The notes under the pieces were generated by a model. It did not search any database, was not told the DNA's origin, and saw nothing but the letters and a program-made list of their open reading frames with translations. Of a DNA stretch of 51,312 nt, positions 9,021-17,532 are shown piece after piece (the stretch's first letter is position 1; every line of letters begins with the position of its first letter). The translations under genes and the position numbers were made by a program. This DNA comes from Acetobacteraceae bacterium. GTDB lineage: Bacteria; Pseudomonadota; Alphaproteobacteria; Acetobacterales; Acetobacteraceae. The stretch spans positions 1-51,312 of the forward strand of contig JAIYDD010000002.1 of the NCBI GenBank assembly GCA_027487675.1, written 5' to 3'.

Positions 9021-9362
9021 TCAGTCCCGGTCGAAGCGGTTCCATTCGGCCGCGCGCAGCAGCCGCTCGCAACCGCGCCGGTCGAGATCCCGGCCCAGGA
9101 ACTGGCCGCTCGCCTGGACGCGGTCGCGCGCGCGGATCGCGCGTCGCTTTTCAGACGGGCGCATGGCATCGACCTCCTGCGCGGCGTGGAGCCGGGCGCG
9201 CGGAAAGCGATGCCGCTGGCCTGGTGCGGCGTCGGCGCAGTAGCGCATGGCACCCGCGAAGGCGCCGAGGCGCTCGGGCGAAGATCCGGCTCGGGCGGGC
9301 CCGCCCGCCATCGCCAGCGGCAGGACGAGCAGGGCGAGAAGGAGACAACGCGTGATGTTCAT
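9021..9362 (-). CDS. small secreted hypothetical protein
   Basis: A 113-residue protein of unrecognised family. It starts MNITRCLLLALLVLPLAMAG, a clear signal peptide with likely cleavage after GGPARA. The mature part is Arg/Ala-rich with two cysteines (MRYCADAAPG near the N-terminus and RRGCERLLRAAEWNRF near the C-terminus) that could form a disulphide in the periplasm. The internal ATG at 9362 was chosen over one 27 nt upstream because the signal peptide then begins with MN. It sits between the transposon remnant and the hydrolase operon, in the same orientation as the operon, with about 100 bp upstream. No function can be assigned. Confidence 0.6.
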   Translation of the reverse strand: MNITRCLLLALLVLPLAMAGGPARAGSSPERLGAFAGAMRYCADAAPGQRHRFPRARLHAAQEVDAMRPSEKRRAIRARDRVQASGQFLGRDLDRRGCERLLRAAEWNRFDRD

Positions 9363-9464
9363 GTGCGCCAGCACATCACCGGCCCACACGACAGGCCAGA
9401 CATCACCTGCATCGCGCGCCGCCTGGAACTGCCCGATCCGGGCAGGGCGCGGCTCGCGGCGGTG

Positions 9465-9569
9465 TCACGCCGCATCGGCCAGCACGGAGCGGACCGGCCG
9501 CGCGACGACTGCTTCCTCCTCGGTCGGGATGACCAGGATCTCGGCGCGGATGAGGCCGCCCGCGCTCAT
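9465..9569 (-). CDS. possible 34-residue coupled small ORF
   Basis: The ATG at 9569-9567 overlaps the DUF3141 stop in an ATGA junction, the same coupling used throughout this operon. The product would be MSAGGLIRAEILVIPTEEEA followed by VVARPVRSVLADAA. It is a short beta/turn-rich peptide with no recognisable motif. Support is only positional (perfect start-stop overlap, same strand, sensible composition). It could be the truncated head of a longer lost gene. Confidence 0.35.
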   Translation of the reverse strand: MSAGGLIRAEILVIPTEEEAVVARPVRSVLADAA

Positions 9570-11767
9570 GCGCCGGGTGCCGGCAGGCCATGCGCCGCGC
9601 GGCCGAACAGTTCGCCCATGTGCCGCAGGCGTCGCTGGCCCTCGGCCGATGGCGCGCCGGTGACGGTGGACACCGCCTCCACCAGCGCGAAGGCCTTCGC
9701 CGCCGCGGCCTCGTCCCGCGCGAGCATGGAAGGGATGGCGGCGAGCGCGGCCGGCTCGTCCAGCATCAGCATGAAGAGCTGGTCGCGGATCATCGCCTTG
9801 AAGGCGCCGAGCGGCATGGCCTTCGCGCCCGTCCTCTCCCGGATGCGGCGCAGCAGCGCGAAGCTGCGCTCGTCCGTCGTGCGGTCAGCCATGCCGACAT
9901 GGATCAGCGCGCGGATGGCGGCCTCGGTCGGCCCGCCCTCGGCGATGCGGGCGCGAAGGTCCGCGATGGCGCGGTCCACCAGCGCGCGGTGCTCGAGGCT
10001 CATGCCCGGCCGCACACGCGGCGGCGGGCCGTCCTTGTCGATGCCGAGGATCGCCTGCAGCACGGCCGAGCCGTAGACGGCCTGGAACAGCTTCTCGCTC
10101 GCGGCGTCGCGCGCGTCGCGCACACCGTCCAGCGCGCGCTCCACGACGGTGGAGACCTGCCGCTCCAGCTGCCGGCCCGGGTTGTCCTCCGGCACCGGCT
10201 GGCGCGCGGCGCGGACCTGCTCGGCCAGCGGGCCGACCCAGGCCATGAAGGGGTTGCGGTCGGCGAAGGCGGTGTAGCCCAGCCGCGCCGGATGCGCCTG
10301 CCGCAGCCATTCCGCCTGCACCGGCAGCAGGGACCCGCGGATCAGCGGCTGCACGAACTGGCAGTAGAGCGCAAGGTTCGCCTCCGACACGCGGCGGACG
10401 GCCGCGAAGCGGCGCTCGTCCTCCGGGCTGGTGCCGCCATGCGTGGCGAGGTCGGCGACCTGGCGCGGCTCGAAGCGCAGCACGTGGTCGCCAGTCGCCA
10501 GCTCCTCGCCCGGCTCGCCCGCCTTCGGCCGCAGCACCGCCTCGAATAGGCCGGGCGGCAGCACGTCGATCAGGTCCATGTTGGAGGCGAACTCCCGGTG
10601 CTCCTTCCGCGCCACCTGGGCGGAGACGAAGATGCCGAGATGACCGATGCTGTCGTGCACGGCATAGACCACGGTCTGACCATGCGCGCGCATGTCGCGC
10701 GGATCGGCGTAGAGGTCCGAGACCCAGGACAGCGCCTGCGCCGGTGGCGTGATGTCGTCGCCGCGCGAGCAGAAGACGACGATGGGCGAGCGGATCGCGC
10801 GCAGGTCCACCGGCGTGCCGTCCGACAGCCGGATCTCCCCCGTCGCAAGACGGTTGCCGACGAAGAGCTGGTCCACGATGAACTGCATCTCGCCGGCGTT
10901 GAGCATGACGTGCCCGCCCCACCAGCGCTCGAAACCGAGATAGCGCTTCTCCTCCCGGTCCACGCCGGCCCAGAGGTTGAACTGCTTGGACCAGAGCGTG
11001 TTGGCGGGGTTCAGCGCCTCGAAGTTGGCGACGAGGTACGCGCCGTCGAACTTGCCGCCGCCCAGGTCGCCGGCCAGCGCCGCCATCCAGGAGCCGCCGA
11101 GCAGCCCGCCCAGGTAGCGCATCGGCGCGCCATGCTCCTGCCCCGCCCAATAGGAAAGCGGGGAGCCCGCGACCATGATCGGCCCGAAGCTGCCGGGCGA
11201 GACGGCGGCCGCCATCATCACCGCCCAGCCGGCCTGGCAGTTGCCGATGGTGCAGGGCAGGCCCTGTGCGTCCGGGTGTCGGCGCGCCGCCGCCTCGACG
11301 AAGGCGACACGGGCGCGGAGGATGTCCTCGATGGTCTGGCCCGGCTCCGGCTCCGGCCGGAAGCCGACGAAGTAGCAGGGCTGACCGGCGGCCATCGCCA
11401 CGCCGATCTCGCTGTCCGCCTTGAAGCCGCCGATGCCGGGCCCGTGGCCGGCGCGCGGGTCGACAATCATGAAGGGGCGCTTCTGCGGATCGGGCGTGCG
11501 GCCCTGAGGGTCCCGCACACGCGCGAGCCAGTAGTTCACGGGCCGCGGCAGGGTGCGGCCGTCCAGCACGACGTCGAAGGCGAAGGACAGCACATGCGGG
11601 TCCGCGGCGTCGGCGTGCGCGAGGAAGGCGTTGCCGCGGCGGCGCAGCACGTCCAGGAACAGGACGCCGCGCTGCCAGGCATCCAACGCATAGGCCGGCC
11701 AGGCGGCGAGCGTGTCGGCGCCCGGCATCGCCGACGGCGGGCCTGGAAGGACAGGAGGCCGGGCCAT
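9566..11767 (-). CDS. DUF3141 alpha/beta-hydrolase-like protein
   Basis: A 733-residue cytoplasmic protein of the DUF3141 family, which occurs near short-chain acyl and polyhydroxyalkanoate genes. Landmarks are DPRAGHGPGIGGFKADSEIG, the nucleophile elbow IGNCQAGWAVMM with Cys at about residue 177, AGSPLSYWAG, FERWWGGHVMLNAEE-like text, an acid loop CSRGDDITPP, and VHDSIGHLGIF carrying a likely catalytic His. A Cys in the G-x-C-x-x-G elbow is the PHA-synthase arrangement and not the usual hydrolase Ser. The C-terminal third is helical with no recognised domain. Its ATG shares one base with the stop of the preceding hydrolase gene (TGATG). The substrate is unknown; a thioester or polyester acyl-transfer role is inference from the Cys elbow. 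Confidence 0.88.
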   Translation of the reverse strand: MARPPVLPGPPSAMPGADTLAAWPAYALDAWQRGVLFLDVLRRRGNAFLAHADAADPHVLSFAFDVVLDGRTLPRPVNYWLARVRDPQGRTPDPQKRPFMIVDPRAGHGPGIGGFKADSEIGVAMAAGQPCYFVGFRPEPEPGQTIEDILRARVAFVEAAARRHPDAQGLPCTIGNCQAGWAVMMAAAVSPGSFGPIMVAGSPLSYWAGQEHGAPMRYLGGLLGGSWMAALAGDLGGGKFDGAYLVANFEALNPANTLWSKQFNLWAGVDREEKRYLGFERWWGGHVMLNAGEMQFIVDQLFVGNRLATGEIRLSDGTPVDLRAIRSPIVVFCSRGDDITPPAQALSWVSDLYADPRDMRAHGQTVVYAVHDSIGHLGIFVSAQVARKEHREFASNMDLIDVLPPGLFEAVLRPKAGEPGEELATGDHVLRFEPRQVADLATHGGTSPEDERRFAAVRRVSEANLALYCQFVQPLIRGSLLPVQAEWLRQAHPARLGYTAFADRNPFMAWVGPLAEQVRAARQPVPEDNPGRQLERQVSTVVERALDGVRDARDAASEKLFQAVYGSAVLQAILGIDKDGPPPRVRPGMSLEHRALVDRAIADLRARIAEGGPTEAAIRALIHVGMADRTTDERSFALLRRIRERTGAKAMPLGAFKAMIRDQLFMLMLDEPAALAAIPSMLARDEAAAAKAFALVEAVSTVTGAPSAEGQRRLRHMGELFGRAAHGLPAPGA

Positions 11768-12630
11768 CACGCAAGTCCCCCGAAGAAGGCGCCGACATAG
11801 CCGGCGTAGAGCGCCGGGTTCTCGAGGTTCATCGAATGTCCCACCCCCGGCACGGTGACCAGCCGGCAGTTCGGCATGGTCGCCGCCATCGCCTTCACGT
11901 CGGCGGCCGGGATCCAGCCATCCTGCTCGCCCCAGAGCACGAGGTGCTCGTGCGGAATGTCGCGCATGCGGGCGGCCAGCCTGCCGGATCGGTGCTCCTC
12001 CGTCAGGTGGCGCGGCGTGCCGAGCCAGATGCCCTCGGCCACCGTGAAGGTCTGGTCCAGGATGCGCTCGAACAGCGCCGCGGTGGGCGCCATTCCGTCG
12101 CGGAACTCCGGCATGCTTCCCTGCGCGAGGCTGCGCGGGACGAAGAGGCTCGCCGCGGCGGTGGCCATCACGGCGCGCGTCACGGCGCGGCTGCGGCGCA
12201 TCTGGTCGAACAGCGCGATGCCGGCCTCGTCGAAGGCGATGCCGAGCGGCGAGACGGGGTCCAGCGCCAGCACCTTGCCGAATCGCTCCGGCTGGCGGAC
12301 GAGCATGTGGGTGGCGATGACGGCGCCGGTCGAATGCGTGGCCAGATGGCAGGTGCCGATGCCGAGCGCATCCAGCGCCGCCAGCATGTCGTCCGCATGG
12401 ACCTCCATCGCGTAGTTGGCGTAGCCCGGCGCCGGCGGCGGACGGTCGCTGTCGCCGCAGCCGCGCCAGTCGAGGCCGATCACCCGGAGATCGGCGGGGA
12501 ACATCGGCGCGGCAAGCTCGATCCAGTCCTTGCTGGCGAGGTTGCCGTGGATGAAGACCACCGTCGTCGGCCCCGTGCCCCAGATCCGGCAGCCGAGTTC
12601 CACCGCGCAGGCGCGGATCCGCTGCGTCAC
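11767..12630 (-). CDS. alpha/beta-fold hydrolase
   Basis: A 287-residue single-domain alpha/beta hydrolase, probably cytoplasmic. It has the oxyanion HG motif (VVFIHGNLAS), DWRGCGDSDRP, the nucleophile elbow ATHSTGAV, an acid loop in LWGEQDGWIP, and the catalytic His in VPGVGHSMNLENP. The start is a GTG at 12630 whose bases overlap the stop of the upstream double-hydrolase gene (GTGA), so translation is coupled. It lies second in a four-cistron operon of hydrolase-fold proteins. Substrate unknown; esterase, thioesterase or haloalkane-type activities are all possible. Confidence 0.9.
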   Translation of the reverse strand: MTQRIRACAVELGCRIWGTGPTTVVFIHGNLASKDWIELAAPMFPADLRVIGLDWRGCGDSDRPPPAPGYANYAMEVHADDMLAALDALGIGTCHLATHSTGAVIATHMLVRQPERFGKVLALDPVSPLGIAFDEAGIALFDQMRRSRAVTRAVMATAAASLFVPRSLAQGSMPEFRDGMAPTAALFERILDQTFTVAEGIWLGTPRHLTEEHRSGRLAARMRDIPHEHLVLWGEQDGWIPAADVKAMAATMPNCRLVTVPGVGHSMNLENPALYAGYVGAFFGGLA

Positions 12631-15164
12631 TTGTTGAGCACCCCGCCGGCCGCCGCCGCGGGTGGGCCGCTGCCGCCGGCAACCGCCGCCGCGGGCGCGC
12701 CGTTCACCAGCCGGTCCACCGCCTGCGGCGAGTAGGTGGAGATCCGCCCGCGCAGCACGAAGTCCACGACGTCGGCCGCGAACTGCACGGGCTCGTCGGT
12801 GTGGATGAAGTGCGCCGCATCCGGGTAGATCTTCACCAGCGGCTCGTTGCCGGCTGCCGCCATGCGGGCCACGAAGGGATTGATCACCTGGTTCGCCATG
12901 TCAGTCAGGCCGTTCAGCGGCGTGGAGGGGATGAAGGGCTCGCGCGCGCCGAAGGCGAGGAAGATCGGCGCGCGGATGCGCGTCAGGCGGCGGTAGAGGT
13001 TGTCCGGGTCGCCCAGCAGCAGCTCCGACGCGATGGAATGGACGTCGAAGATGAAGGCGGTCGCCCATTGCTCCAGCTCGGCGCGGTTGCCGCGGACCAT
13101 GCCGGTGCGCTGGTCGGTGTGCAGCCGCGCGAAGGGGCTCTCCCGCAGGAAATAGCCGGAGGACGCCGGCTGGACGTTGCCGGCGGCGTCGCGGCGGCGG
13201 AAGTTGAAGAAGTCGCGCGCCGACTGCTCGGTGCTGTCGATCTCGCCCTGCAGAAGCCCGGTCTGGTCCCAAAGCTGGCGCCAGCGCGGGAAATCATTGG
13301 CCAGCGCCGGATCGAACAGCGCGACGCGGCGCCCGCCGCCGAGGTCGATCTCGCGCGGGAACTCCTCGAGGCCCGCAGGGCCTTCCAGCGTGAGGCTCTG
13401 CACCGTCGCCGGCCAGGTCAGCGCGACGCCGAGGACGAACTGGCCGCCGAGGCTGTGACCCATCCAGTGCGCCCGGCCTGCGCCAAGCCGGTTCACGACC
13501 AGGTCGTGGATCGCCTCCCGCATGTCCTGCATCGACCGCGCGGCCTGCCGCCCCAGGTTCGGCGGGCCGGACATGCCGTAGTGGGGCAGGTCGGGCACGA
13601 TCACGCGCAGGCCGCGCGCCAGCGCGTGGCGCATGACGTTGCCGTAGTGCCCGCCGAAGGCGCCCTTGCCGTGGATGATGACGAGCACCGGCGGGTTCGG
13701 CTCGTTACCGGCGTATTCGTCCATGTAGCCGATGGTCCAGGTGCGGCCGCGGCGGTCGCGCACCTCGGCGTAGTTCACCGGGAAGGGATAGGTGACGTGG
13801 TCGCGCCAGAAGGAACGGCCCGGATCGATGTGCGCCGCGACCTCCGGCCAGCGGAAGTTGCGCACGGGGAAGCGGTCCGGCTGGGACAGCGTCTGCACGT
13901 CCCGCATGAATTGCTGGAATACCGGGTCGCTGCGCAGCGCGTTGGGCAGGCCGAAGATGCCGTAATGCGCCATCGGGTGCGGCCGGCCGATGATCCGCGC
14001 GCCCTGGATGCGGGACGTCGCGCGCTCGGCCAGGGCATAGGGCAGCCACTGGTCGGTGGTGACGTGCAGCACCAGCGTGTGCGCGCGCGAGCGGTCCAGC
14101 CGGTCGTTGATGTTGTAGGCGAGGCCCGTGCGGTTCCGGTAGATCAGGTCCACCGCGTCGAAGCTCTGCGCGAGCGCGCGCATGTTCGCGCCGTCCTCGG
14201 GCGTCGGCGGGGTCCAGTGGAAGACGTCGCGCCGCACCGTGCTCCAGGGCTGGGTCACGCGATACTCGAAGGTGAAGCCGGTGTGCGACAGCACGGACCA
14301 GGAGAAGGCGACGCCCTGGTGCGGATGCTGCTCGCGCGGCAGGTGGTAGTAGTTGCCGCCCGTCGCGCGCCAGACCGGATCGGATTCGATCGCCGAGGTC
14401 GCCAGCTGGAACACCCAGGCGCGGACCGGGTCCTCGCCATCCTCCTGCGTCGTGCCGCCGATCGGCATCACCGCCTGCACGAAGCCGGAGCGCGAATGCA
14501 TGACGCCCCAGAGATGCGTCTGCGACCCGCCCATCGAGACGCCCGTGACCAGCGCCACGCGGCCGACATTCAGGTGGTCGCGCAGCACGCGGTACTGCGC
14601 CTGCACCATGTCGAAGTAGGAGTATTGCGGGAAGCGCATCCCGAGCCCGTCGGAGGGCTTCGACGCCCCCCAGAGCCCGATCGCGTCCATCATCACCACG
14701 TAGAAGTGGTCGGTGTCGATGACGCAGCCGGAGCAGATGGCCGGCCCGCCCGACAGGCCCGTCCCGACCACCCATTGCGCGTACATGTTCGTCGCATCGC
14801 CCGAGTAGTAGGAGGGGATGACGACGGCGTTGACGATGCGTCCTTCCGCATCGCGCTTCGGCGTGCCGAGCGCGATGTAGGACATGCGGAGCGGCCCTGC
14901 GCCGAGGCTCTCGAGCGTCGTGCCGCCCGCGCCGCCGCGCTCGAAGCCCGCGGGATCGTCGAGGTCGTGGCGGCCGCCGAGGCGGAAGCCGGGGATCTCC
15001 ACCGTCACCTTCAGCGCGTCATGCGCCGGCACGGCGGAACGCCGCGTGAGCGGCTGCGCCTGCTGCGCCGCCGCGGCGGGCGCATTCTGCGCGCCCGCGT
15101 CGGGCGCGACGACGAACGCCGCGGCGAGTGCCGCGAGCGCCATCCCGAAAGCGCGGATGCGCAA
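12627..15164 (-). CDS. exported fusion of two alpha/beta-hydrolase domains (MetX-like + hydrolase)
   Basis: An 845-residue exported protein. The start is a TTG at 15164 with AGGAGG 6-7 nt upstream; it yields the signal peptide MRIRAFGMALAALAAAFVVA, cleaved near DAGAQ. The N-terminal domain (about 60-430) resembles homoserine O-acetyltransferase-type proteins: IPSYYSGDATNMYAQWVVG, nucleophile elbow GVSMGGSQTH, Asp in TTDQWLP and His in HYGIFG. The C-terminal domain (about 460-800) is a second complete hydrolase: VLVIIHGKGAFGGHYG, elbow GHSLGGQFVLG, FGAREPFIPS and His in DAAHFIHTDEP. A low-complexity Ala/Gly tail ends it. It heads the coupled operon and diverges from another hydrolase gene across about 65 bp. 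A biosynthetic MetX role is unlikely for an exported protein. Substrate unknown. Confidence 0.88.
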   Translation of the reverse strand: MRIRAFGMALAALAAAFVVAPDAGAQNAPAAAAQQAQPLTRRSAVPAHDALKVTVEIPGFRLGGRHDLDDPAGFERGGAGGTTLESLGAGPLRMSYIALGTPKRDAEGRIVNAVVIPSYYSGDATNMYAQWVVGTGLSGGPAICSGCVIDTDHFYVVMMDAIGLWGASKPSDGLGMRFPQYSYFDMVQAQYRVLRDHLNVGRVALVTGVSMGGSQTHLWGVMHSRSGFVQAVMPIGGTTQEDGEDPVRAWVFQLATSAIESDPVWRATGGNYYHLPREQHPHQGVAFSWSVLSHTGFTFEYRVTQPWSTVRRDVFHWTPPTPEDGANMRALAQSFDAVDLIYRNRTGLAYNINDRLDRSRAHTLVLHVTTDQWLPYALAERATSRIQGARIIGRPHPMAHYGIFGLPNALRSDPVFQQFMRDVQTLSQPDRFPVRNFRWPEVAAHIDPGRSFWRDHVTYPFPVNYAEVRDRRGRTWTIGYMDEYAGNEPNPPVLVIIHGKGAFGGHYGNVMRHALARGLRVIVPDLPHYGMSGPPNLGRQAARSMQDMREAIHDLVVNRLGAGRAHWMGHSLGGQFVLGVALTWPATVQSLTLEGPAGLEEFPREIDLGGGRRVALFDPALANDFPRWRQLWDQTGLLQGEIDSTEQSARDFFNFRRRDAAGNVQPASSGYFLRESPFARLHTDQRTGMVRGNRAELEQWATAFIFDVHSIASELLLGDPDNLYRRLTRIRAPIFLAFGAREPFIPSTPLNGLTDMANQVINPFVARMAAAGNEPLVKIYPDAAHFIHTDEPVQFAADVVDFVLRGRISTYSPQAVDRLVNGAPAAAVAGGSGPPAAAAGGVLNK

Positions 15165-15229
15165 GGCTTCCCTCCTGGGTGCGTCGTTTTCTAGTGTCCG
15201 CATCCTGCGGCAACGGGGTGCAGGCGCAC

Positions 15230-16201
15230 ATGATCCGAGGGACGAGTTCGGTGCCCGATCCGGGCAGCCCCGCGCCGCCGCTCGAGGTCGGCGGAAGGCG
15301 GCTGAGCTGGCGCCTTGACGGGCCCGCCGACGCGCCCGTCCTCGTGCTGGTGAACGGGCTGACGCAATACGCCGAGCTCTGGACCGCGCACCGGGAGGCG
15401 CTGGTGGAGCAGGGCTTCCGCGTCGCCACCTGCGACCTCTTCGGCCAGGGCCGCTCCGACAAGCCGGCGCTGTTCATCGACCAGGACGACCAGGTCGCGG
15501 CGCTGCAGGCGATCGTGGAGGCGACCGGCGCGCCGCGCGTCTTCGTCGCCGGCATCTCCTTCGGCGGGCTGATCGCGCTGCGCCACGCCATCGCCCATGC
15601 CGACCGGTTGCACGGGCTGGTCGCGATGAGCACCTTCGCGACGCTGTCGCCGCAGTTGCTGCTGCTGGGCTCCGCGCTGCTGAAGGGACTGGCGCTCGGC
15701 GGGATCTCCTACCTGCAGGACCTGCTGCTGCCGATGAACCTTTCGGATGACTGGCTCGGCCCGCGGCTCGGGCAGCTGGAGGCGGTGAAGCGAGCGGGCC
15801 TCGTCGGCAACGACGTCTTCGCCCTGCAGAACCTGATGGAGAGCTTCGTCGGGTTCCGCACGCTGTCGCCTGACCTGGGCCGGATCGGCTGCCCGACGCT
15901 GATCCTGAACGGGGAGCACGACTTCCTCACGCCGCGCCACCTGCACGACGAGTTGCGGCGGGGGATCCCCGACAGCGAGCTGGTCATCGTGCCGCGCGCC
16001 TACCACGCCTTCACGCTGGAGCAGCCAGCGCTGACGGCCTCGCTGCTCGGCGACTTCGCGCGGGACGTGCTGGCCGGGCGCTGGCGCGCGACGGGCCGCG
16101 GCGGCGGCCGCGTGGCGGTGGCGCCTGAGACGCCAGAGGACACGCTCCTGCCCTTCCCCGCCGGCTTCGACCACCTGCGCGCGATCCCGGTGCCGGCATG
16201 A
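15230..16201 (+). CDS. alpha/beta-fold hydrolase
   Basis: A hydrolase of about 320 residues with the complete triad pattern: LVLVNGLTQYAELW oxyanion region, DLFGQGRSDKP, elbow AGISFGGLIA (Ser), acid LNGEHDFLTP (Asp) and His in RAYHAFTLEQP. The C-terminus has a Gly/Arg-rich linker and an Asp/Leu tail. The ATG at 15230 is given as start. The in-frame GTG at 15251 has a better ribosome site (GAGGGA, 8 nt) and may be the true one. It diverges from the double-hydrolase gene and overlaps the next gene by 4 bases. Substrate unknown; it resembles acyl or ester hydrolases. Confidence 0.87.
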   Translation: MIRGTSSVPDPGSPAPPLEVGGRRLSWRLDGPADAPVLVLVNGLTQYAELWTAHREALVEQGFRVATCDLFGQGRSDKPALFIDQDDQVAALQAIVEATGAPRVFVAGISFGGLIALRHAIAHADRLHGLVAMSTFATLSPQLLLLGSALLKGLALGGISYLQDLLLPMNLSDDWLGPRLGQLEAVKRAGLVGNDVFALQNLMESFVGFRTLSPDLGRIGCPTLILNGEHDFLTPRHLHDELRRGIPDSELVIVPRAYHAFTLEQPALTASLLGDFARDVLAGRWRATGRGGGRVAVAPETPEDTLLPFPAGFDHLRAIPVPA

Positions 16202-16746
16202 CGATGCTCAACCTCGTCGCCTCGGGCCGCGTCCTGCCCTGGCAGCAGGCCAGGCTCGGCGCCTTCCTCGTCTCCGCCTATGGCGCGCTGGCGCGGCTCG
16301 GCGCGGGGCAGGCCGCCTGGCTGGGCGGGCCGGCCGGCGTCGCGCTGCAGGCGCAGGGCTTCGCGGCGGCGGGGCTTGTCGCCGCGCTGCTGCGCGCCAC
16401 CGCGTGGCGGCCGGATCCGTGGGTGGCGATGCGGCTGCCGATCTGCGAGGCGACGTGGCTGCCGCGTCCCGGCGGCGCGGATGCGCTGGCGCTCGGCCTC
16501 GCCATCGGGACGGTGGTGCGCCCCATGCCCCTGCTCCCGCACGAGGCGCGACAGGACGATGCCTTCGCCGCCGCGCTGCTGCTGGCGGAAGCCGAGGCCG
16601 GGCGCCTGCTGCAGCCGAACCTGCGCTTGCTGAAGGCGATGGCGGCGTCGACGCCGCGCGCCGAGCTGGAAGGCGCCGCCGAGCGTCGCCGCGACGCCGT
16701 GGCGGCGCTGTGGGCGGAGCGGCTGGCGGCGCTGGACGACGCCTAG
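16198..16746 (+). CDS. hypothetical protein coupled to hydrolase
   Basis: A 182-residue Ala/Leu-rich protein with no family I recognise. The middle (QAQGFAAAGLVAALLRATAW, then WVAMRLPICEATWLPRPGG) is hydrophobic enough for membrane association. The C-terminal third is amphipathic helical (LLQPNLRLLKAMAAS, ERRRDAVAALWAERLAALD), somewhat like small granule- or membrane-associated proteins. Its ATG overlaps the hydrolase stop (ATGA). Its own TAG lies in a CTAG that also serves as the stop of the convergent lipoprotein gene. Confidence 0.65.
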   Translation: MTMLNLVASGRVLPWQQARLGAFLVSAYGALARLGAGQAAWLGGPAGVALQAQGFAAAGLVAALLRATAWRPDPWVAMRLPICEATWLPRPGGADALALGLAIGTVVRPMPLLPHEARQDDAFAAALLLAEAEAGRLLQPNLRLLKAMAASTPRAELEGAAERRRDAVAALWAERLAALDDA

Positions 16747-17432
16747 ACGGCGCGGCACCCCTCGCGCTGCTGCAGGCGGCAGAGCCGGAAGGCCGTCAGC
16801 CGCGCCCAGTGCTCCGCAACGAAGATCACGTCGTCGAGGCTCGAGGCCCGGGCGCGGATCCCGGCGGTCGCGTCGCGCGAGTCAATGGCGGCGGCCAGCA
16901 GGCGCCCGGTCTCGGCGTCGGTCAGCTTCATCTCGCCGGCGGCGCCGCCGACCAGCGGGTCGCTGCCCGCCACCAGCGCCACGCCCTCGCGCGCCAGGCG
17001 CGTCAGCGGCATGAAGTTGGACGCCGTCGTCAGCGCGGGATTGCCGCCCTCACGCACCTCGCTGATGGCCGCGCTGACGAGGATGGTGGCGGGTCCCGGG
17101 GTGCTGGCGATCTCGAAGTCGCGGCCGAGTTCGGCACGCAGCGCCGCCTCCACCGCCTCCGCAACGAAGCGCCGCTGCTCCGCCGTCAGCGGCGTGCCGC
17201 CGGGCGGGACAAGGACCTGCACCGGCGCGATCATCACGCGGCGATAGCGTCGGAACTCCGCCGTCGCGTCGCTGTAGGCCAGCACGCCATCCTCGGTGGG
17301 CTGCAGCCGCGCCACCACCTCGGGCCCGAGGAAGGCGGTCGGCGCCACGGGATCGGCGCGCCGCGTCTCGGCGCAGCCGGCCGCCAGCATCCCGGCGCAG
17401 ACCAGGGCGGCAAGCCCGGACAGTCGTGTCAT
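16743..17432 (-). CDS. DUF3313-like lipoprotein
   Basis: A 229-residue lipoprotein. The signal MTRLSGLAALVCAGMLAAGC ends in the lipobox LAAGC. The start at 17432 has GGGGA about 6 nt upstream; the frame is open further but non-coding in character. The mature part (LAYSDATAEFRRYRRVMIAP, AEAVEAALRAELGRDFEIA, TILVSAAISEVREGG) resembles DUF3313-type outer-membrane-associated lipoproteins. A Cys pair near the C-terminus (FRLCRLQQREGC) may form a disulphide. It overlaps the convergent gene by 4 bases. Family call moderate; function unknown. Confidence 0.78.
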   Translation of the reverse strand: MTRLSGLAALVCAGMLAAGCAETRRADPVAPTAFLGPEVVARLQPTEDGVLAYSDATAEFRRYRRVMIAPVQVLVPPGGTPLTAEQRRFVAEAVEAALRAELGRDFEIASTPGPATILVSAAISEVREGGNPALTTASNFMPLTRLAREGVALVAGSDPLVGGAAGEMKLTDAETGRLLAAAIDSRDATAGIRARASSLDDVIFVAEHWARLTAFRLCRLQQREGCRAV

Positions 17433-17532
17433 CGCGTTCCCCGCTCCATCCCGGTGCTGGCCGACCGCATCACGCCGCCGCGCGGGGCGCCAGCGCGACC
17501 GGCGCGCCTCGCTGCCCGGAACGGGCGGCCGG

